Positions 45,501 to 55,064 of a stretch of 64,000 bases of DNA are shown here, one piece after another. The DNA is taken from assembly GCF_014269035.2 (NCBI RefSeq), contig NZ_JABWRP020000004.1:124001-188000 (forward strand). Direction: 5' to 3'. Every line of letters begins with the position of its first letter. Within the stretch, counting starts at the first letter, position 1. A model generated the notes under the pieces. The model saw only the letters and a program-made list of their open reading frames with translations. It had not been told where the DNA came from and searched no databases. The stretch is from Pseudomonas vlassakiae (GTDB lineage: Bacteria; Pseudomonadota; Gammaproteobacteria; Pseudomonadales; Pseudomonadaceae). The translations under genes and the position numbers were made by a program.

Positions 45501-48115
45501 GTGCGCAGATCGACGAATTGCTACAGGACCTGAGCGGCCAACACAGGCAATTGCAAAGGCAACTGACCGACTGGCGCGACCTGGCAACATTGCTCAATCG
45601 GCAAACGCCCGACGAGCTCCAGCGCCTGATGGACGCCATTTCCCAGCACTGGTATGACCGCGCGTTCCTGCCCCCCAACGAAACCCCGCCGCCGCTGCGC
45701 CTGGAGCGCCTGTCGCTGCTGGACTTCCCGCTGAACCTGCCCGAACGCTTCACCGCCAGCGTCACTGACCTGCACCTGGTCGATAGCGAACCGCAGGCAT
45801 TCGCTGGCTGGAACCAGCACGCTACGCAACTGACCAGCCTGCTGCGCCAGTTCGGCCGCTTGCGCACCTTGCAGGTCAGCCGCAGTTATCAGGCCAACGC
45901 GCAGCCCTCGCCGTTCCAGTTCAGCCTGCCGCTGATCGCGCAACATCTGCCCCACCTCGAGTCGCTGGGCCTGGTCAATCAGAACCTGTCACTGTCCTCC
46001 ACCGACATCGACAGCCTGGCAGGCCTCGAACAGCTGCGCCGGCTGGACCTGAGTGGCAACCGCCTGTCCGAGCAATACACACCCAGCTTTGACGAACTGA
46101 CCCTGGATTTCCTTGGGCTCGACCACATGGCGCTGGATCATTGGCCAGAAGGCCTCAGTCGCAACAGCCTGGCGCAGATCCGACACCTGTCACTGCGTGA
46201 CAACCACATCACACTGTTACCGGACTTCCTGCTGGAGGGCCGCATCAGCCTGGCCGAGCATGCGCATATCGACCTCCAGGGCAATGCCATTCTCGACCAG
46301 CACCTGCTGCGCATCCTGCTCAGTGAGCAGGCACGTGCCGCGCGCTTCCAACTGGACCAACCTGAAGAGCTTCGACAGTACCTGGCAGAACAACTGCATT
46401 TGCGCAGGCAACTGCATGAGTTCGTCGACAACTATGTCAACGCCTCCAGCTCCACCTCCACGCCAAGCCAGGCCGTATTGACCTCACGCACGCGCATCGC
46501 CACGGCGTTGAACGAGTTCTGGCACTATCAGGAAACGGGCAACACGCATGCCCCCCTGCGCCTGACCGGGGCGCTCGAACACATGCCTACCCGCTTGCCA
46601 AGGTTCTTCAGCGAGCGAGTGCGCAACCTGACGCTGGAAACCATCAGCGGCACCACCACGCAGCTCGATAGCATGCTCGCGCAGTTCCCCAATGCTACCC
46701 GCCTGACCATCGAAGGCTACACGAACGCGCAGGCCAGCCTGCCGTCTGCCCTGCTGCGCCTGCCTCGCCTGACCGACCTGGCGTTGCGCAACATCGGGTT
46801 GCAGATCGACGAGCAGCTGCTCGCCGGCCTGGCCAGGTCGCCCGGCCTGCAGTCGCTGGACCTGAGCGGCAACCGGCTGGCGGACATTGCCCGCGCCCCG
46901 GGCGAACTGCGGTCGCTGCGCCGCCTTGACCTGAACGACACGGGCCTGAACCAGTGGCCTGTCTGGGTCAATGACGTGCTGTCGCTGGACATGCTCGACG
47001 TCAGCGACAACCAGCTGAGCGAACTGCCGGAGTTTGTCCTTTCCAACCTCGAAAGCAGTTTTCCGATCACCTCGATCCAGCTGTTCAACAACCCGATCAG
47101 CGATCAGACCTACCAGCGCGCCCGGGCGTCGTCCGATAGCCAGCACAGTTTCACCTTCGCCATGGACGTGCCGGAGCACTTGACCGACTCCTCGGATGAC
47201 GGTCTGCCGTTCGGCCACTTCCACATTCCATGGCTGGACCCCGCAGGGGACCTCCCCAACCTGAATAAATGGCTGCTGGGCTCGGCTGCGGAAAACGAAG
47301 CCATGCGCAGCTGCTGGGAACAACTTGAAGCTGAGGGCGACGCGGCAGACCTGCTGGCGCTGGTAGGGCGCCTGCAACAATCGGGGCCCTACACCAATGT
47401 GTCGACGCGCGCGGCCTTCAGCCAACGGGTGCGCCAGGTACTGGTGAAAGCAGCGGTGGATAGCATCGACCGAGCAGTGCTCAATCTTCAGGCCAGCGAA
47501 GCACTGCTACAGGCGTCGGGTGATCTGACCTGCCACGACGGTGCGCTGCTGGTGTTTCAGGACATCGAACTGTTCATCGCCAACCAGCGCCTGGAGGTCG
47601 CTGAGGAGGACAGCGAAAGCAACCGGTACCTGGAGTTGAGACGTCTGTTCCGCTTGCATGCCCTGGACGAAGTGGCCAAGAGCGAGGCCGGCGCCCGCGA
47701 TGTGGCGGAAGTCCAGTTGACCTACCGAAGGGAGCTGAACGCCACGCTGCAACTTGGCCTGCCTGAGGATACCCTGCGCTACGCCGTCAACCCCTCATTG
47801 GACGAACTCATCTACGCCGAGCAAGAGGTGCAACGCGGGGAACTGGGTGAAGCTTTCCTGGACTTTGCAGCGGGCAACGAACGCTGGGTGGCGCAGCTTC
47901 GCCTCACCCATGCGACGCGCTTTGCGCAGATCGAACAAGATTACCAAGCCCAGGTGCTCGCATTGCCGGAGCAGTTTCCAGACGCCCCCCTCGACCAGCT
48001 TGGTCCGCAATTCGAGGCGCTGGAACGCAGTAGGCGAACTCGCGAACGACGCCTGGTTCGCGAGCTCACTTCCTTCGCCAACCCCGAGCGCAAACCGCGC
48101 TCATCCAGCCAGTAA
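42581..48115 (+). CDS. Giant LRR protein with candidate NEL E3 ubiquitin ligase domain, 1844 residues
   Basis: Domain order: helical N-terminal region with LDIGGQYLKLIDSLL (202-216) and YGGWLVIYLPGMPEPLTLHA; hydrophobic segment 448-478; beta-rich segment 572-640 (HHHQGKTWLAIADRTYSV, NGAGAWLLP); leucine-rich repeats at about 1050-1247 (RRLDLSGNRL, HLSLRDNHI); a helical insert; more repeats at about 1340-1507 (SLDLSGNRL, MLDVSDNQLSELPEF); C-terminal helical domain about 1560-1844. In the last, Cys1651 sits in DLTCHDGALLVFQDIEL, matching the CxD nucleophile site of NEL ligases (IpaH, SspH). These put ubiquitin on host proteins, so an effector role is inferred. GAGG precedes ATG 42581. No signal peptide, chaperone or secretion gene is nearby. 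Confidence 0.82.
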   Translation: MIESARHPLPDPAHPQNLIASKLPAWVASLPAAERRLMRDAAGRRDPLFEQACQAEPELARQLVQAYGTQRQVEDLLRARMANLPALEPFAVRLLTEAIAQRFGQNLDVRATYLLNVSKAAEYKEGLNGDALVSSDRAVKLATQSLLHWALQNFEASEAEPGGLQAGGNKSLVLDSNNVSIISSPKQLPIVAEDFAAMVRELDIGGQYLKLIDSLLASTPTAGNQAAQEVFSRSELSTFRLHVQRAYLQGAIDKASHAALLQLAADGKATYQGRPILCSRISLLRATLTGAAVMGVAAPGFAGGGRFAPPTFPYGGWLVIYLPGMPEPLTLHASRADAEAFLLDQMPALRRPEQLQLVPEREKSSFLARLRDTLEPYTWNPAKGLKERMADPNARITLHVQPFTQPFVDELVAQRLQRLRDDALFHAVPTASKDQESLDRTRAYFESVVLGSLNIGAFFIPGLAPLMLGLTALQLGHEVYEGLASWSNGEREQAFAYLMDVVENAALIAALGAAGAADAQPAVERIAVESPSFIEELDTVELDDGSQRLWRPDVKAFAHDIVLPSTSRPDAAGLHHHQGKTWLAIADRTYSVRYQADANEYRLQPAHAGEGYQPAARHNGAGAWLLPGEDPARWPAMKLFRRCGPLGSRFDEQTAAHILGVCGIEENVLRRAVSDNLRVPALLEDTMVRFELDRSLEQWPGDRHAEFQARYARMPASAGAPAHLISQRYPGLPTRVIDEVLRNATDQEWQALSQATVPVRMAEEIRVYQQQIRLSRAYEGLYLQAPRNWDSDRLALHSLEQLPGWQASPGVTLARSLSPYPVDTVGGAPDALGKTVFSLQDGYRVSHDDASAPDSPLLPTIFAALFEALSPTQRGALAVESAADLRGLIQRTPPLPRATARKLLGMQPVRPGYRSPMRLADGRLGYPLGGSRVRTGSVSRHNLLARIRQLGQAAPQPRPAEQILTALENRQLSRAQIDELLQDLSGQHRQLQRQLTDWRDLATLLNRQTPDELQRLMDAISQHWYDRAFLPPNETPPPLRLERLSLLDFPLNLPERFTASVTDLHLVDSEPQAFAGWNQHATQLTSLLRQFGRLRTLQVSRSYQANAQPSPFQFSLPLIAQHLPHLESLGLVNQNLSLSSTDIDSLAGLEQLRRLDLSGNRLSEQYTPSFDELTLDFLGLDHMALDHWPEGLSRNSLAQIRHLSLRDNHITLLPDFLLEGRISLAEHAHIDLQGNAILDQHLLRILLSEQARAARFQLDQPEELRQYLAEQLHLRRQLHEFVDNYVNASSSTSTPSQAVLTSRTRIATALNEFWHYQETGNTHAPLRLTGALEHMPTRLPRFFSERVRNLTLETISGTTTQLDSMLAQFPNATRLTIEGYTNAQASLPSALLRLPRLTDLALRNIGLQIDEQLLAGLARSPGLQSLDLSGNRLADIARAPGELRSLRRLDLNDTGLNQWPVWVNDVLSLDMLDVSDNQLSELPEFVLSNLESSFPITSIQLFNNPISDQTYQRARASSDSQHSFTFAMDVPEHLTDSSDDGLPFGHFHIPWLDPAGDLPNLNKWLLGSAAENEAMRSCWEQLEAEGDAADLLALVGRLQQSGPYTNVSTRAAFSQRVRQVLVKAAVDSIDRAVLNLQASEALLQASGDLTCHDGALLVFQDIELFIANQRLEVAEEDSESNRYLELRRLFRLHALDEVAKSEAGARDVAEVQLTYRRELNATLQLGLPEDTLRYAVNPSLDELIYAEQEVQRGELGEAFLDFAAGNERWVAQLRLTHATRFAQIEQDYQAQVLALPEQFPDAPLDQLGPQFEALERSRRTRERRLVRELTSFANPERKPRSSSQ

Positions 48116-48130
48116 CGCGACAGCTGGCGG

Positions 48131-48934
48131 TTAACGCCCGTAACGTTGGCGGCCCCAGGCCAGCATGGCTTCGAGCAGCTGACTCAGCACACGCTGAGTC
48201 GGCTGGGCGAGGTCTTCGCGGTAGGCGAACGGTTCGGCTTCTTCCATGTAAGTACTTTGGGCCAGCTCCAGTTGCACCGCATGGATATGGTTGGCCGGGT
48301 CACCATAGTGACGGGTGATATGCCCGCCCTTGAAGCGACCGTTGAGCACATGGCTATAGGTGCCCGTCTCGGCGCATACGCCCTGCAACCGCTCGGCCAG
48401 TTGCGGGTCGCAACTGGCACCATTGAAGGTCCCCAGGTTGAAGTCCGGCAGCTTGCCATCGAACAGGTGCGGGATCAGCGAACGGATCGAGTGGGCATCC
48501 CACAACAACGCATAGCCATAAGCTTCACGCAGGCGGGCCAGCTCGCTCTGGAGGGTGTTGTGATAAGGGCGCCAGATCGACTCAAGATACGTCTTGCGTT
48601 CCTCGGCGGTCGGCTCCAGCCCGTCCTTGAACAGCGGCTCGCCATCAAACAGCGTGGCCGGATACAGGCCGGTGGTGGCACCGGCGTACAGCGGCTTGTC
48701 GTCGTCCGGGCGGTTCAGGTCGATGACGAAGCGCGAATACTCCGCCGCCACCACGCTGGCGCCCAGCTCACGAGCGAAATCGTACAGGCGCGGAATGTGC
48801 CAGTCAGTGTCGGGCAGGCTACGGGCCTGCTCGACCAGGCCACGGTCCACGGCCGGGGTCAGCTTGAGGCCGGCATGGGGCATGCTGATCAGCAGCGGCA
48901 GGCGGCCCTGGTGAAAACTCAATACCTTGTCCAT
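48131..48934 (-). CDS. hutG: HutG, N-formylglutamate deformylase
   Basis: Last step of the five-step histidine pathway: hydrolyses N-formylglutamate to glutamate and formate. The 267 residues show the family landmarks LLISMPHAG, DTDWHIPRLYDF, EYSRFVIDLNR, LLWDAHSIRS and GGHITRHYG. Found with HutF, it confirms the formylglutamate route. It is the last gene of the minus-strand hut operon and converges on the LRR gene with only 15 bp between stops. Confidence 0.96.
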   Translation of the reverse strand: MDKVLSFHQGRLPLLISMPHAGLKLTPAVDRGLVEQARSLPDTDWHIPRLYDFARELGASVVAAEYSRFVIDLNRPDDDKPLYAGATTGLYPATLFDGEPLFKDGLEPTAEERKTYLESIWRPYHNTLQSELARLREAYGYALLWDAHSIRSLIPHLFDGKLPDFNLGTFNGASCDPQLAERLQGVCAETGTYSHVLNGRFKGGHITRHYGDPANHIHAVQLELAQSTYMEEAEPFAYREDLAQPTQRVLSQLLEAMLAWGRQRYGR

Positions 48935-48944
48935 CGTGCCTCGC

Positions 48945-50150
48945 TCAGTTCAGTATTTCGTGGCCCTTGCGCACCACGCGCTTGGGCAGGTCGCCGCCGA
49001 GCCAGTAGGCCAGGTCGGCGGGGCGGGCGATCTGCCAGGCGACGAAGTCGGCGACCTTGCCGATCTCCAGCGAACCGTGGCTGTCACCCAGGCCGAGTGC
49101 CGTGGCGGCGTGCAGCGTGACGCCGGCCAGGGCTTCTTCCGGAGTCATGCGGAACAGCGTGCAACCCATGTTCAGCATCAGGCGCAGCGACAACCCCGGC
49201 GAGGTACCTGGGTTGAGGTCACTGGCCAGGGCAATCTTCACGCCGTGACGACGCAGGGCATCCATCGGTGGCAGCTGGGTTTCGCGCAGGAAGTAGAAAG
49301 CGCCCGGCAGCAGCACGGCGACGGTGCCGGCCTTGGCCATGGCGATGGCGTCTTCCTCGGTCATGAACTCCAAGTGATCGGCCGATAGCGCCTGGTAGCG
49401 CGCCGCCAGGCTGGAGCCGTGCAGCGAAGACAACTGCTCGGCATGCAGCTTCACCGGCAAGCCCAGTTCGCGCGCCTTGATGAACACCTTTTCGACTTGC
49501 GCCGGGGAGAACGCCAGGTGTTCGCAGAACGCATCCACCGCGTCCACCAGGCCTTCGGCGGCCAAAGCCGGCAGCATCTCGTCACAGATATGCGCGATGT
49601 AGTCATCCGCCCTGCCTGCATATTCCGGAGGCAAGGCGTGGGCAGCCAGGCAGGTGGTGCGCACTGCCAGCGGCAGCTCGTCGGCCAGGCGCCGGGCCAC
49701 GCGCAGCATCTTGCGCTCGTTGGCCAGGTCCAGACCGTAGCCGGATTTGACCTCAATGGTCGTGACACCATCGCGCATCAACGCCTGAACCCGCTGGCGA
49801 GCGCTGGCGAACAGCTCGTCCTCGCTGGCCGCACGGGTGGCACGCACGGTGCTGGCGATACCACCGCCCTTGGCGGCGATTTCGGCATAGCTCATGCCTT
49901 GCAGGCGCTGTTCGAACTCACCGCTGCGGTTGCCGCCGAACACCGCATGAGTGTGGCAGTCGATCAGCCCTGGGGTGACCCAGGCGCCGCCCAGGTCCAC
50001 CGTGCGGTCAAGCGCGAATGGCTGCAGCTCGGCGCGGGGGCCGATCCATTCGATCAGCCCGGCGCTGGTGACAATGGCCGCGTCCTCGATGATCGAGTAA
50101 CGGCCATCGGACAGGGTTGCCGCGTGGCAGTGCTGCCAGAGGGTTCTCAT
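48945..50150 (-). CDS. hutI: HutI, imidazolonepropionase
   Basis: Metal-dependent amidohydrolase that opens imidazolonepropionate to formiminoglutamate. The 401 residues contain the metal motif [41 protein letters not shown] and [19 protein letters not shown] precedes ATG 50150. It lies 10 bp before hutG and 15 bp after the permease gene. Confidence 0.97.
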   Translation of the reverse strand: MRTLWQHCHAATLSDGRYSIIEDAAIVTSAGLIEWIGPRAELQPFALDRTVDLGGAWVTPGLIDCHTHAVFGGNRSGEFEQRLQGMSYAEIAAKGGGIASTVRATRAASEDELFASARQRVQALMRDGVTTIEVKSGYGLDLANERKMLRVARRLADELPLAVRTTCLAAHALPPEYAGRADDYIAHICDEMLPALAAEGLVDAVDAFCEHLAFSPAQVEKVFIKARELGLPVKLHAEQLSSLHGSSLAARYQALSADHLEFMTEEDAIAMAKAGTVAVLLPGAFYFLRETQLPPMDALRRHGVKIALASDLNPGTSPGLSLRLMLNMGCTLFRMTPEEALAGVTLHAATALGLGDSHGSLEIGKVADFVAWQIARPADLAYWLGGDLPKRVVRKGHEILN

Positions 50151-50165
50151 ATGCGATCTCCTTGA

Positions 50166-51557
50166 CTAGCGGTGCAGCTCGACCGGCACGTGCTTGCCTG
50201 CGCGCGGCTTGCACCACAGCAGGTAGGACGCCACCAGGAACACCACCCAGACCACCCCGACCAGCAAGGCCGCCTGGGTATCGGGGAAGTAACCGAGCAC
50301 ACCGAAAATGAACACCATGAAGGCAATGGCCATGGCCGGACCGTAAGGCCAGAACGGTACCGGAAACTTCAGCTGGGCCGTCTCTTCAGCGCTCATGCTG
50401 CGGCGCATGGCCACCTGGGTGACCAGGATCATCAGCCACACCCACACGGTCGCGAAGGTGGCGATGGAGGCAATCAGCAGGAACACGTTTTCCGGGATCA
50501 GGTAGTTGAGCAGCACACCGACCAGCAGCGCTGCGCCCATCACGACCACGGTCATCCATGGCACGCCGTGCTTCGACAACTGGCCGAAGCTGCGCGGCGC
50601 ATGGCCTTGCTGGGCCAGGCCGTACATCATGCGGCCGGCGCCGAAGATATCGCTGTTGATGGCCGAGATCGCCGCCGAGATCACCACGATGTTCAGCACG
50701 GCAGCGGCCGAGCCAATACCGAGGTGGCTGAAGATCTGCACGAACGGGCTGCCTTCGCTGCCGATCTGCGGCCACGGGTACAGGCACATCAGCACGAACA
50801 GGGTCAGCACATAGAACAGCAGGATGCGCAGGGGCACGGCATTGATCGCTTTGGGGATGACGCGCTGCGGGTCCTTGGCTTCACCGGCGGTGACGCCGAT
50901 GATTTCGATGCCACCGAAGGCGAACATCACCACGGCGAACGAGGCGATCAGGCCGCCGATGCCATTGGGCATGAAGCCGCCATGTTCGAACAGGTTGCTG
51001 ATGCCGGCAGCGTGTTCGCCGCTCACCTGGCTGAAACCGAAGGCCATGATGCCGAGGCCGGCCAGGATCATCGCCACGATGGCGCCGACCTTGAGCAGCG
51101 ACAGCCAGAACTCCATTTCGCCGAATACCTTGACGTTGCACAGGTTGAGGCCGCCGATCACGAAGACGATGCCCAGCACCCAGATCCAGCGGGCCACTTC
51201 CGGGAACCAGAAGCCCATGTAGATGCCGAAGGCGGTGATGTCGGCGATGGCCACGATGACCATTTCGAAGGCGTAGGTCCAACCGAGGATGAAGCCGGCC
51301 ATGGGGCCGAGGTAGGTGGTGGCGTAGTGGCCGAAAGAACCGGCCACCGGGTTGTGCACGGCCATTTCGCCGAGGGCGCGCATGACCATGTATACCGCAG
51401 CGCCGCCAATCAGGTAGGCCAGCAGCACAGCCGGGCCGGCCATCTGGATCGCCGAGGCGGAGCCGTAGAACAGGCCGGTACCGATGGCGGAGCCAAGGGC
51501 CATGAAACGGATGTGGCGGGCCGTTAGCCCGCGCTTGAGACCTTGAGCTTGTTGCAT
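50166..51557 (-). CDS. hutT: HutT/ProY-type amino-acid permease (probable histidine transporter)
   Basis: Twelve-helix proton-coupled permease of the amino acid-polyamine-organocation family. The 463 residues start [34 protein letters not shown], the GS/GTG substrate loop of this family. Location between hutI and hutH indicates histidine as substrate; similar sequences are also annotated as proline-specific ProY. AAGGA lies 7 nt before the ATG, preceded by an A-rich stretch (AAAAACAAT). Confidence 0.92.
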   Translation of the reverse strand: MQQAQGLKRGLTARHIRFMALGSAIGTGLFYGSASAIQMAGPAVLLAYLIGGAAVYMVMRALGEMAVHNPVAGSFGHYATTYLGPMAGFILGWTYAFEMVIVAIADITAFGIYMGFWFPEVARWIWVLGIVFVIGGLNLCNVKVFGEMEFWLSLLKVGAIVAMILAGLGIMAFGFSQVSGEHAAGISNLFEHGGFMPNGIGGLIASFAVVMFAFGGIEIIGVTAGEAKDPQRVIPKAINAVPLRILLFYVLTLFVLMCLYPWPQIGSEGSPFVQIFSHLGIGSAAAVLNIVVISAAISAINSDIFGAGRMMYGLAQQGHAPRSFGQLSKHGVPWMTVVVMGAALLVGVLLNYLIPENVFLLIASIATFATVWVWLMILVTQVAMRRSMSAEETAQLKFPVPFWPYGPAMAIAFMVFIFGVLGYFPDTQAALLVGVVWVVFLVASYLLWCKPRAGKHVPVELHR

Positions 51558-51570
51558 GTCACGTCCTTAA

Positions 51571-51579
51571 ATTGTTTTT
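51571..51579 (-). promoter_or_regulatory. Possible Crc/Hfq A-rich motif before hutT
   Basis: On the coding strand AAAAACAAT fits the loose AAN-repeat pattern and lies directly before the AAGGA ribosome binding site of the permease gene. It is weaker than the motifs at hutU and hutF. Confidence 0.4.
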
Positions 51580-51595
51580 GTGGTCGTGAGATCGA

Positions 51596-51659
51596 AGGGG
51601 GCTGCCTTGCAGCCTGCGCGGGCGTGCCCGCGAAAGGGCCGCAAGGCGGCCCCGGGGGG
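51596..51659. repeat. Single diverged REP-like palindromes between hutH and hutT
   Basis: Two adjacent stem-loops: GGGGGCTGCCTTGCAGCC and GGGCCGCAAGGCGGCCC, with the CGCGAAAGGG core of family A between them. A GGGCGTGCCC palindrome is also present. It sits just after the hutH stop and may partly separate hutUH from hutTIG. Confidence 0.65.
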
Positions 51660-51661
51660 CA

Positions 51662-53194
51662 TCACAGGCTAGGCAGCACACCCGCAGGCAGCAGCCCGGT
51701 CAGGCAGCCCTTGGCCAGCAGCTCGACAGCTGCCTCGATGTCCGGTGCAAAGAAGCGGTCACGGTCATAGTGCGGCACTTCCCGGCGCAGCGCCTGACGC
51801 GCCTGCTCAAGCTTCGCCGAAGTCTTCAGGCCTTTGCGCAGGTCCAGCCCCTGACACGCACCCAGCCATTCGATGGCCAGCACGCCACGGGTGTTCTCGG
51901 CCATTTCCCACAGGCGCTTGCCAGCGGCCGGGGCCATCGACACGTGGTCTTCCTGGTTGGCCGAGGTCGGCAGGCTATCGACACTGTGCGGGTGCGACAA
52001 GGCTTTGTTCTCGCTGGCCAGGGCGGCAGCGGTGACCTGAGCGATCATGAAGCCGGAGTTGACCCCGCCATTTTCCACCAGGAACGGCGGCAGCTGGGAC
52101 ATGTGCTTGTCCATCATCAGCGAGATGCGGCGCTCGCTCAGCGAACCGATTTCGGCGATCGCCAGGGCGATGTTGTCGGCGGCCATGGCGACCGGCTCAG
52201 CGTGGAAGTTGCCACCGGAAATCACGTCGCCTTCGGCGGCGAACACCAACGGGTTGTCCGACACGGCGTTGGCTTCGATGCCCAGCACCTCGGCAGCCTG
52301 GCGGATCTGGGTCAGGCAGGCGCCCATGACCTGTGGCTGGCAGCGCAGCGAGTACGGGTCCTGGACCTTGTCACAGTTCTTGTGCGACAGCGACACTTCG
52401 CTGGAGTCGCCGAGCAGGTCACGGAAGCAGGCAGCGGTGTCGATCTGCCCACGCTGGCCGCGCACTTCGTGGATACGCGCATCGAACGGCGAACGCGAAC
52501 CCAGCGCTGCTTCGACGCTCAGCCCACCGCAGGCGATGGCGGCGGCATACAGGTCTTCAGCCTGGAACAGGCCGCGCAGGGCATACGCGGTGGACGCCTG
52601 GGTGCCGTTGAGCAAGGCCAGGCCTTCTTTGGCGGCGAGGGTCAGCGGCTCGAGGCCGGCAACAGCCAGGGCTTCGGTAGCCGACAGCCACTGGCCCTGG
52701 TGACGGGCCTTGCCTTCGCCCAGCAGCACCAGCGACATGTGCGCCAGCGGTGCCAGGTCGCCAGAAGCGCCAACCGAGCCTTTGAGCGGGATGTGCGGGT
52801 AGACTTCGGCGTTGACCAGGGCGATCAGCGCATCGATGACCTTGCGGCGGATACCGGAGAATCCACGGCTCAGGCTGTTGATCTTGAGGACCATGATCAG
52901 CCGCACCAGGGCGTCATCCAGCGGCGCGCCAATACCGGCGGCGTGGGACAGCACCAGCGAGCGCTGCAGGTTTTCCAGGTCGTGGCTGGCGATGCGGGTC
53001 GAAGCCAGCAGGCCAAAACCGGTGTTGATGCCGTAGGCGGTACGGTCTTCGGCAATGATCTGCTCGACACAGGCGACGCTGGCGTCGATGGCCGGCGCGG
53101 CACTGGCGTCCAGCTGCAGGCGCACCGGCGCGGCGTGGATGGCACGCAGCTGGGCCAGGGTCAGGGTACCGGGCTTGAGGGTCAGTACGGTCAC
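51662..53194 (-). CDS. hutH: HutH, histidine ammonia-lyase
   Basis: First step of histidine breakdown: deaminates histidine to urocanate. The 510 residues carry the Ala143-Ser144-Gly145 triad in [16 protein letters not shown], which cyclises to the MIO cofactor, plus YGINTGFG (54-61) and the later QDPYSLRC and NGNFH-type (GGNFHAEP) segments. It starts at GTG 53194 with GGAG 7 nt upstream. It lies 70 bp after hutU and forms the core hutU-hutH pair. Confidence 0.97.
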   Translation of the reverse strand: MTVLTLKPGTLTLAQLRAIHAAPVRLQLDASAAPAIDASVACVEQIIAEDRTAYGINTGFGLLASTRIASHDLENLQRSLVLSHAAGIGAPLDDALVRLIMVLKINSLSRGFSGIRRKVIDALIALVNAEVYPHIPLKGSVGASGDLAPLAHMSLVLLGEGKARHQGQWLSATEALAVAGLEPLTLAAKEGLALLNGTQASTAYALRGLFQAEDLYAAAIACGGLSVEAALGSRSPFDARIHEVRGQRGQIDTAACFRDLLGDSSEVSLSHKNCDKVQDPYSLRCQPQVMGACLTQIRQAAEVLGIEANAVSDNPLVFAAEGDVISGGNFHAEPVAMAADNIALAIAEIGSLSERRISLMMDKHMSQLPPFLVENGGVNSGFMIAQVTAAALASENKALSHPHSVDSLPTSANQEDHVSMAPAAGKRLWEMAENTRGVLAIEWLGACQGLDLRKGLKTSAKLEQARQALRREVPHYDRDRFFAPDIEAAVELLAKGCLTGLLPAGVLPSL

Positions 53195-53264
53195 TTCGCT
53201 ACTCCAATTCTGTCAGGGGCCCGCAGGCCCCTCTTCTTGTTCAGTATCACTCAAAGCGCAGCGA

Positions 53265-54938
53265 TCAGCCCGTGATCATCGGCAGGTCGAGGCCCTGCTC
53301 CTTGGCGCAGTCGATGGCGATGTCGTAACCGGCATCGGCGTGGCGCATCACGCCGGTCCCCGGGTCGTTGGTCAGCACCCGAGCGATACGCTCGGCGGCT
53401 TCATCGGTGCCATCGCAGACGATGACCATGCCCGAGTGCTGGGAGAAGCCCATGCCTACGCCACCGCCGTGGTGCAGCGATACCCAGGTGGCGCCGCCTG
53501 CGGTGTTGAGCAGGGCGTTGAGCAGCGGCCAGTCGGAGACGGCATCGGAGCCATCGCGCATGGCTTCGGTTTCGCGGTTGGGGCTGGACACCGAGCCGGA
53601 GTCCAGGTGGTCACGGCCGATGACCACGGGTGCCGACAGCTCGCCGCTGCGGACCATTTCGTTGAAGGCCAGGCCCAGCTTGGCGCGCAGGCCCAGGCCA
53701 ACCCAGCAGATACGTGCCGGCAGGCCCTGGAAGCTGATGCGCTCGCGAGCCATGTCCAGCCAGCGGTGCAGGTGGGCGTCGTCCGGGATCAGTTCCTTGA
53801 CCTTGGCGTCGGTCTTGTAGATGTCTTCAGCGTCGCCGGACAGCGCCGCCCAGCGGAACGGGCCGATGCCACGGCAGAACAGCGGACGGATGTAGGCCGG
53901 GACGAAGCCTGGGAAATCGAAGGCGTTGGCTACGCCCTCTTCCTTGGCCATCTGGCGGATGTTGTTGCCGTAGTCGAAGGTCGGGATGCCTTGCTTCTGG
54001 AAGTCGAGCATGGCCTGTACGTGCACGGCCATCGACTGTTTGGCAGCCTTGACCACAGCAGCCGGCTCGGTCTGCGCGCGGTCGCGGTACTGCTCCCAGG
54101 TCCAGCCGGCAGGCAGGTAGCCGTTCAGTGGATCGTGGGCGCTGGTCTGGTCGGTGACCATGTCCGGGCGCACGCCACGCTTGACCAGCTCTGGCAGGAT
54201 TTCGGCGGCGTTGCCGTGCAGGGCGATGGAGATCGCCTTGCCTTCGGCGGTGTACCTGGCGATGCGGGCCAGGGCGTCGTCGAGGTCAGTTGCCTGCTCG
54301 TCGACATAGCGGGTTTCCAGGCGGAAGTCGATGCGGCTCTGCTGGCACTCGATGTTCAGCGAGCAGGCACCGGCCAGGGTTGCGGCCAATGGCTGGGCAC
54401 CGCCCATGCCGCCGAGGCCGGCGGTCAGCACCCACTTGCCTTTCAGGCTGCCGCCGTAGTGCTGGCGACCGGCTTCGACGAAGGTTTCGTAGGTGCCCTG
54501 GACGATGCCCTGGCTGCCGATGTAGATCCAGCTGCCGGCGGTCATCTGGCCGTACATGGCCAGGCCCTTGGCGTCCAGTTCGTTGAAGTGCTCCCAGTTG
54601 GCCCAGTGCGGTACCAGGTTGGAGTTGGCGATCAGTACACGCGGCGCGTTGCTGTGGGTCTTGAACACGCCGACCGGCTTGCCCGACTGCACCAGCAGGG
54701 TTTCGTCGTCTTCCAGGCGGGTCAGGGTCTCGACGATCTTGTCGTAGCACTCCCAGTTGCGTGCGGCGCGGCCGATGCCGCCATACACCACCAGCTCTTT
54801 CGGGTTTTCCGCGACCTGAGGGTCGAGGTTATTCATCAGCATGCGCAGTGGCGCTTCGGTCAGCCAGCTCTTGGCGGTCAGCTTGTTGCCACGGGGGGCA
54901 CGGATTTCAACGTCACGGTATTTGTTGTTGTCGGTCAC
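53265..54938 (-). CDS. hutU: HutU, urocanate hydratase
   Basis: NAD-dependent enzyme that converts urocanate to imidazolonepropionate. The 557 residues start at GTG 54938 ([17 protein letters not shown]) with GAGGA upstream. Landmarks are [14 protein letters not shown], the NAD loop [25 protein letters not shown] and [11 protein letters not shown] with the active-site Cys region. The fourth to sixth codons form the Crc/Hfq-type motif AACAACAA. First gene of the minus-strand hutU-H-T-I-G series, behind a HutC operator. Confidence 0.97.
   Translation of the reverse strand: MTDNNKYRDVEIRAPRGNKLTAKSWLTEAPLRMLMNNLDPQVAENPKELVVYGGIGRAARNWECYDKIVETLTRLEDDETLLVQSGKPVGVFKTHSNAPRVLIANSNLVPHWANWEHFNELDAKGLAMYGQMTAGSWIYIGSQGIVQGTYETFVEAGRQHYGGSLKGKWVLTAGLGGMGGAQPLAATLAGACSLNIECQQSRIDFRLETRYVDEQATDLDDALARIARYTAEGKAISIALHGNAAEILPELVKRGVRPDMVTDQTSAHDPLNGYLPAGWTWEQYRDRAQTEPAAVVKAAKQSMAVHVQAMLDFQKQGIPTFDYGNNIRQMAKEEGVANAFDFPGFVPAYIRPLFCRGIGPFRWAALSGDAEDIYKTDAKVKELIPDDAHLHRWLDMARERISFQGLPARICWVGLGLRAKLGLAFNEMVRSGELSAPVVIGRDHLDSGSVSSPNRETEAMRDGSDAVSDWPLLNALLNTAGGATWVSLHHGGGVGMGFSQHSGMVIVCDGTDEAAERIARVLTNDPGTGVMRHADAGYDIAIDCAKEQGLDLPMITG
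54921..54930 (-). promoter_or_regulatory. Crc/Hfq catabolite-repression motif at the hutU start
   Basis: On the coding strand CAACAACAAA begins 6 nt after the first base of the GTG start and contains a perfect AAYAAYAA. Its position across the translation start is typical for Crc/Hfq targets. Confidence 0.65.
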
Positions 54939-55002
54939 GGGAAGGTCCTCGGCGGTTGTCCGCGGGCAGGTGTGTCGTGGTCAATATACAAACACATCTT
55001 TA

Positions 55003-55016
55003 CTTGTATGTACAAG
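55003..55016. promoter_or_regulatory. HutC operator upstream of hutU
   Basis: CTTGTATGTACAAG has perfect 6-bp inverted arms around a central TG, the form expected for a GntR-family repressor. It shares TGTAT-TACAAG with the site before hutF. On the minus strand it overlaps a possible -35 (TTGTAC), and a half-site (TTTGTATATTGAC) lies 20 bp further in. Confidence 0.75.
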
Positions 55017-55064
55017 CATGGACAAGCAAAATTGTCGGACGATTCCGCTAAACGGCCGAAAAAG

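Noticed and set aside
50172..51527. 451-residue open frame opposite hutT
   Set aside because: Extreme His/Asp/Glu composition and complete overlap with a membrane permease gene mark it as antisense shadow.
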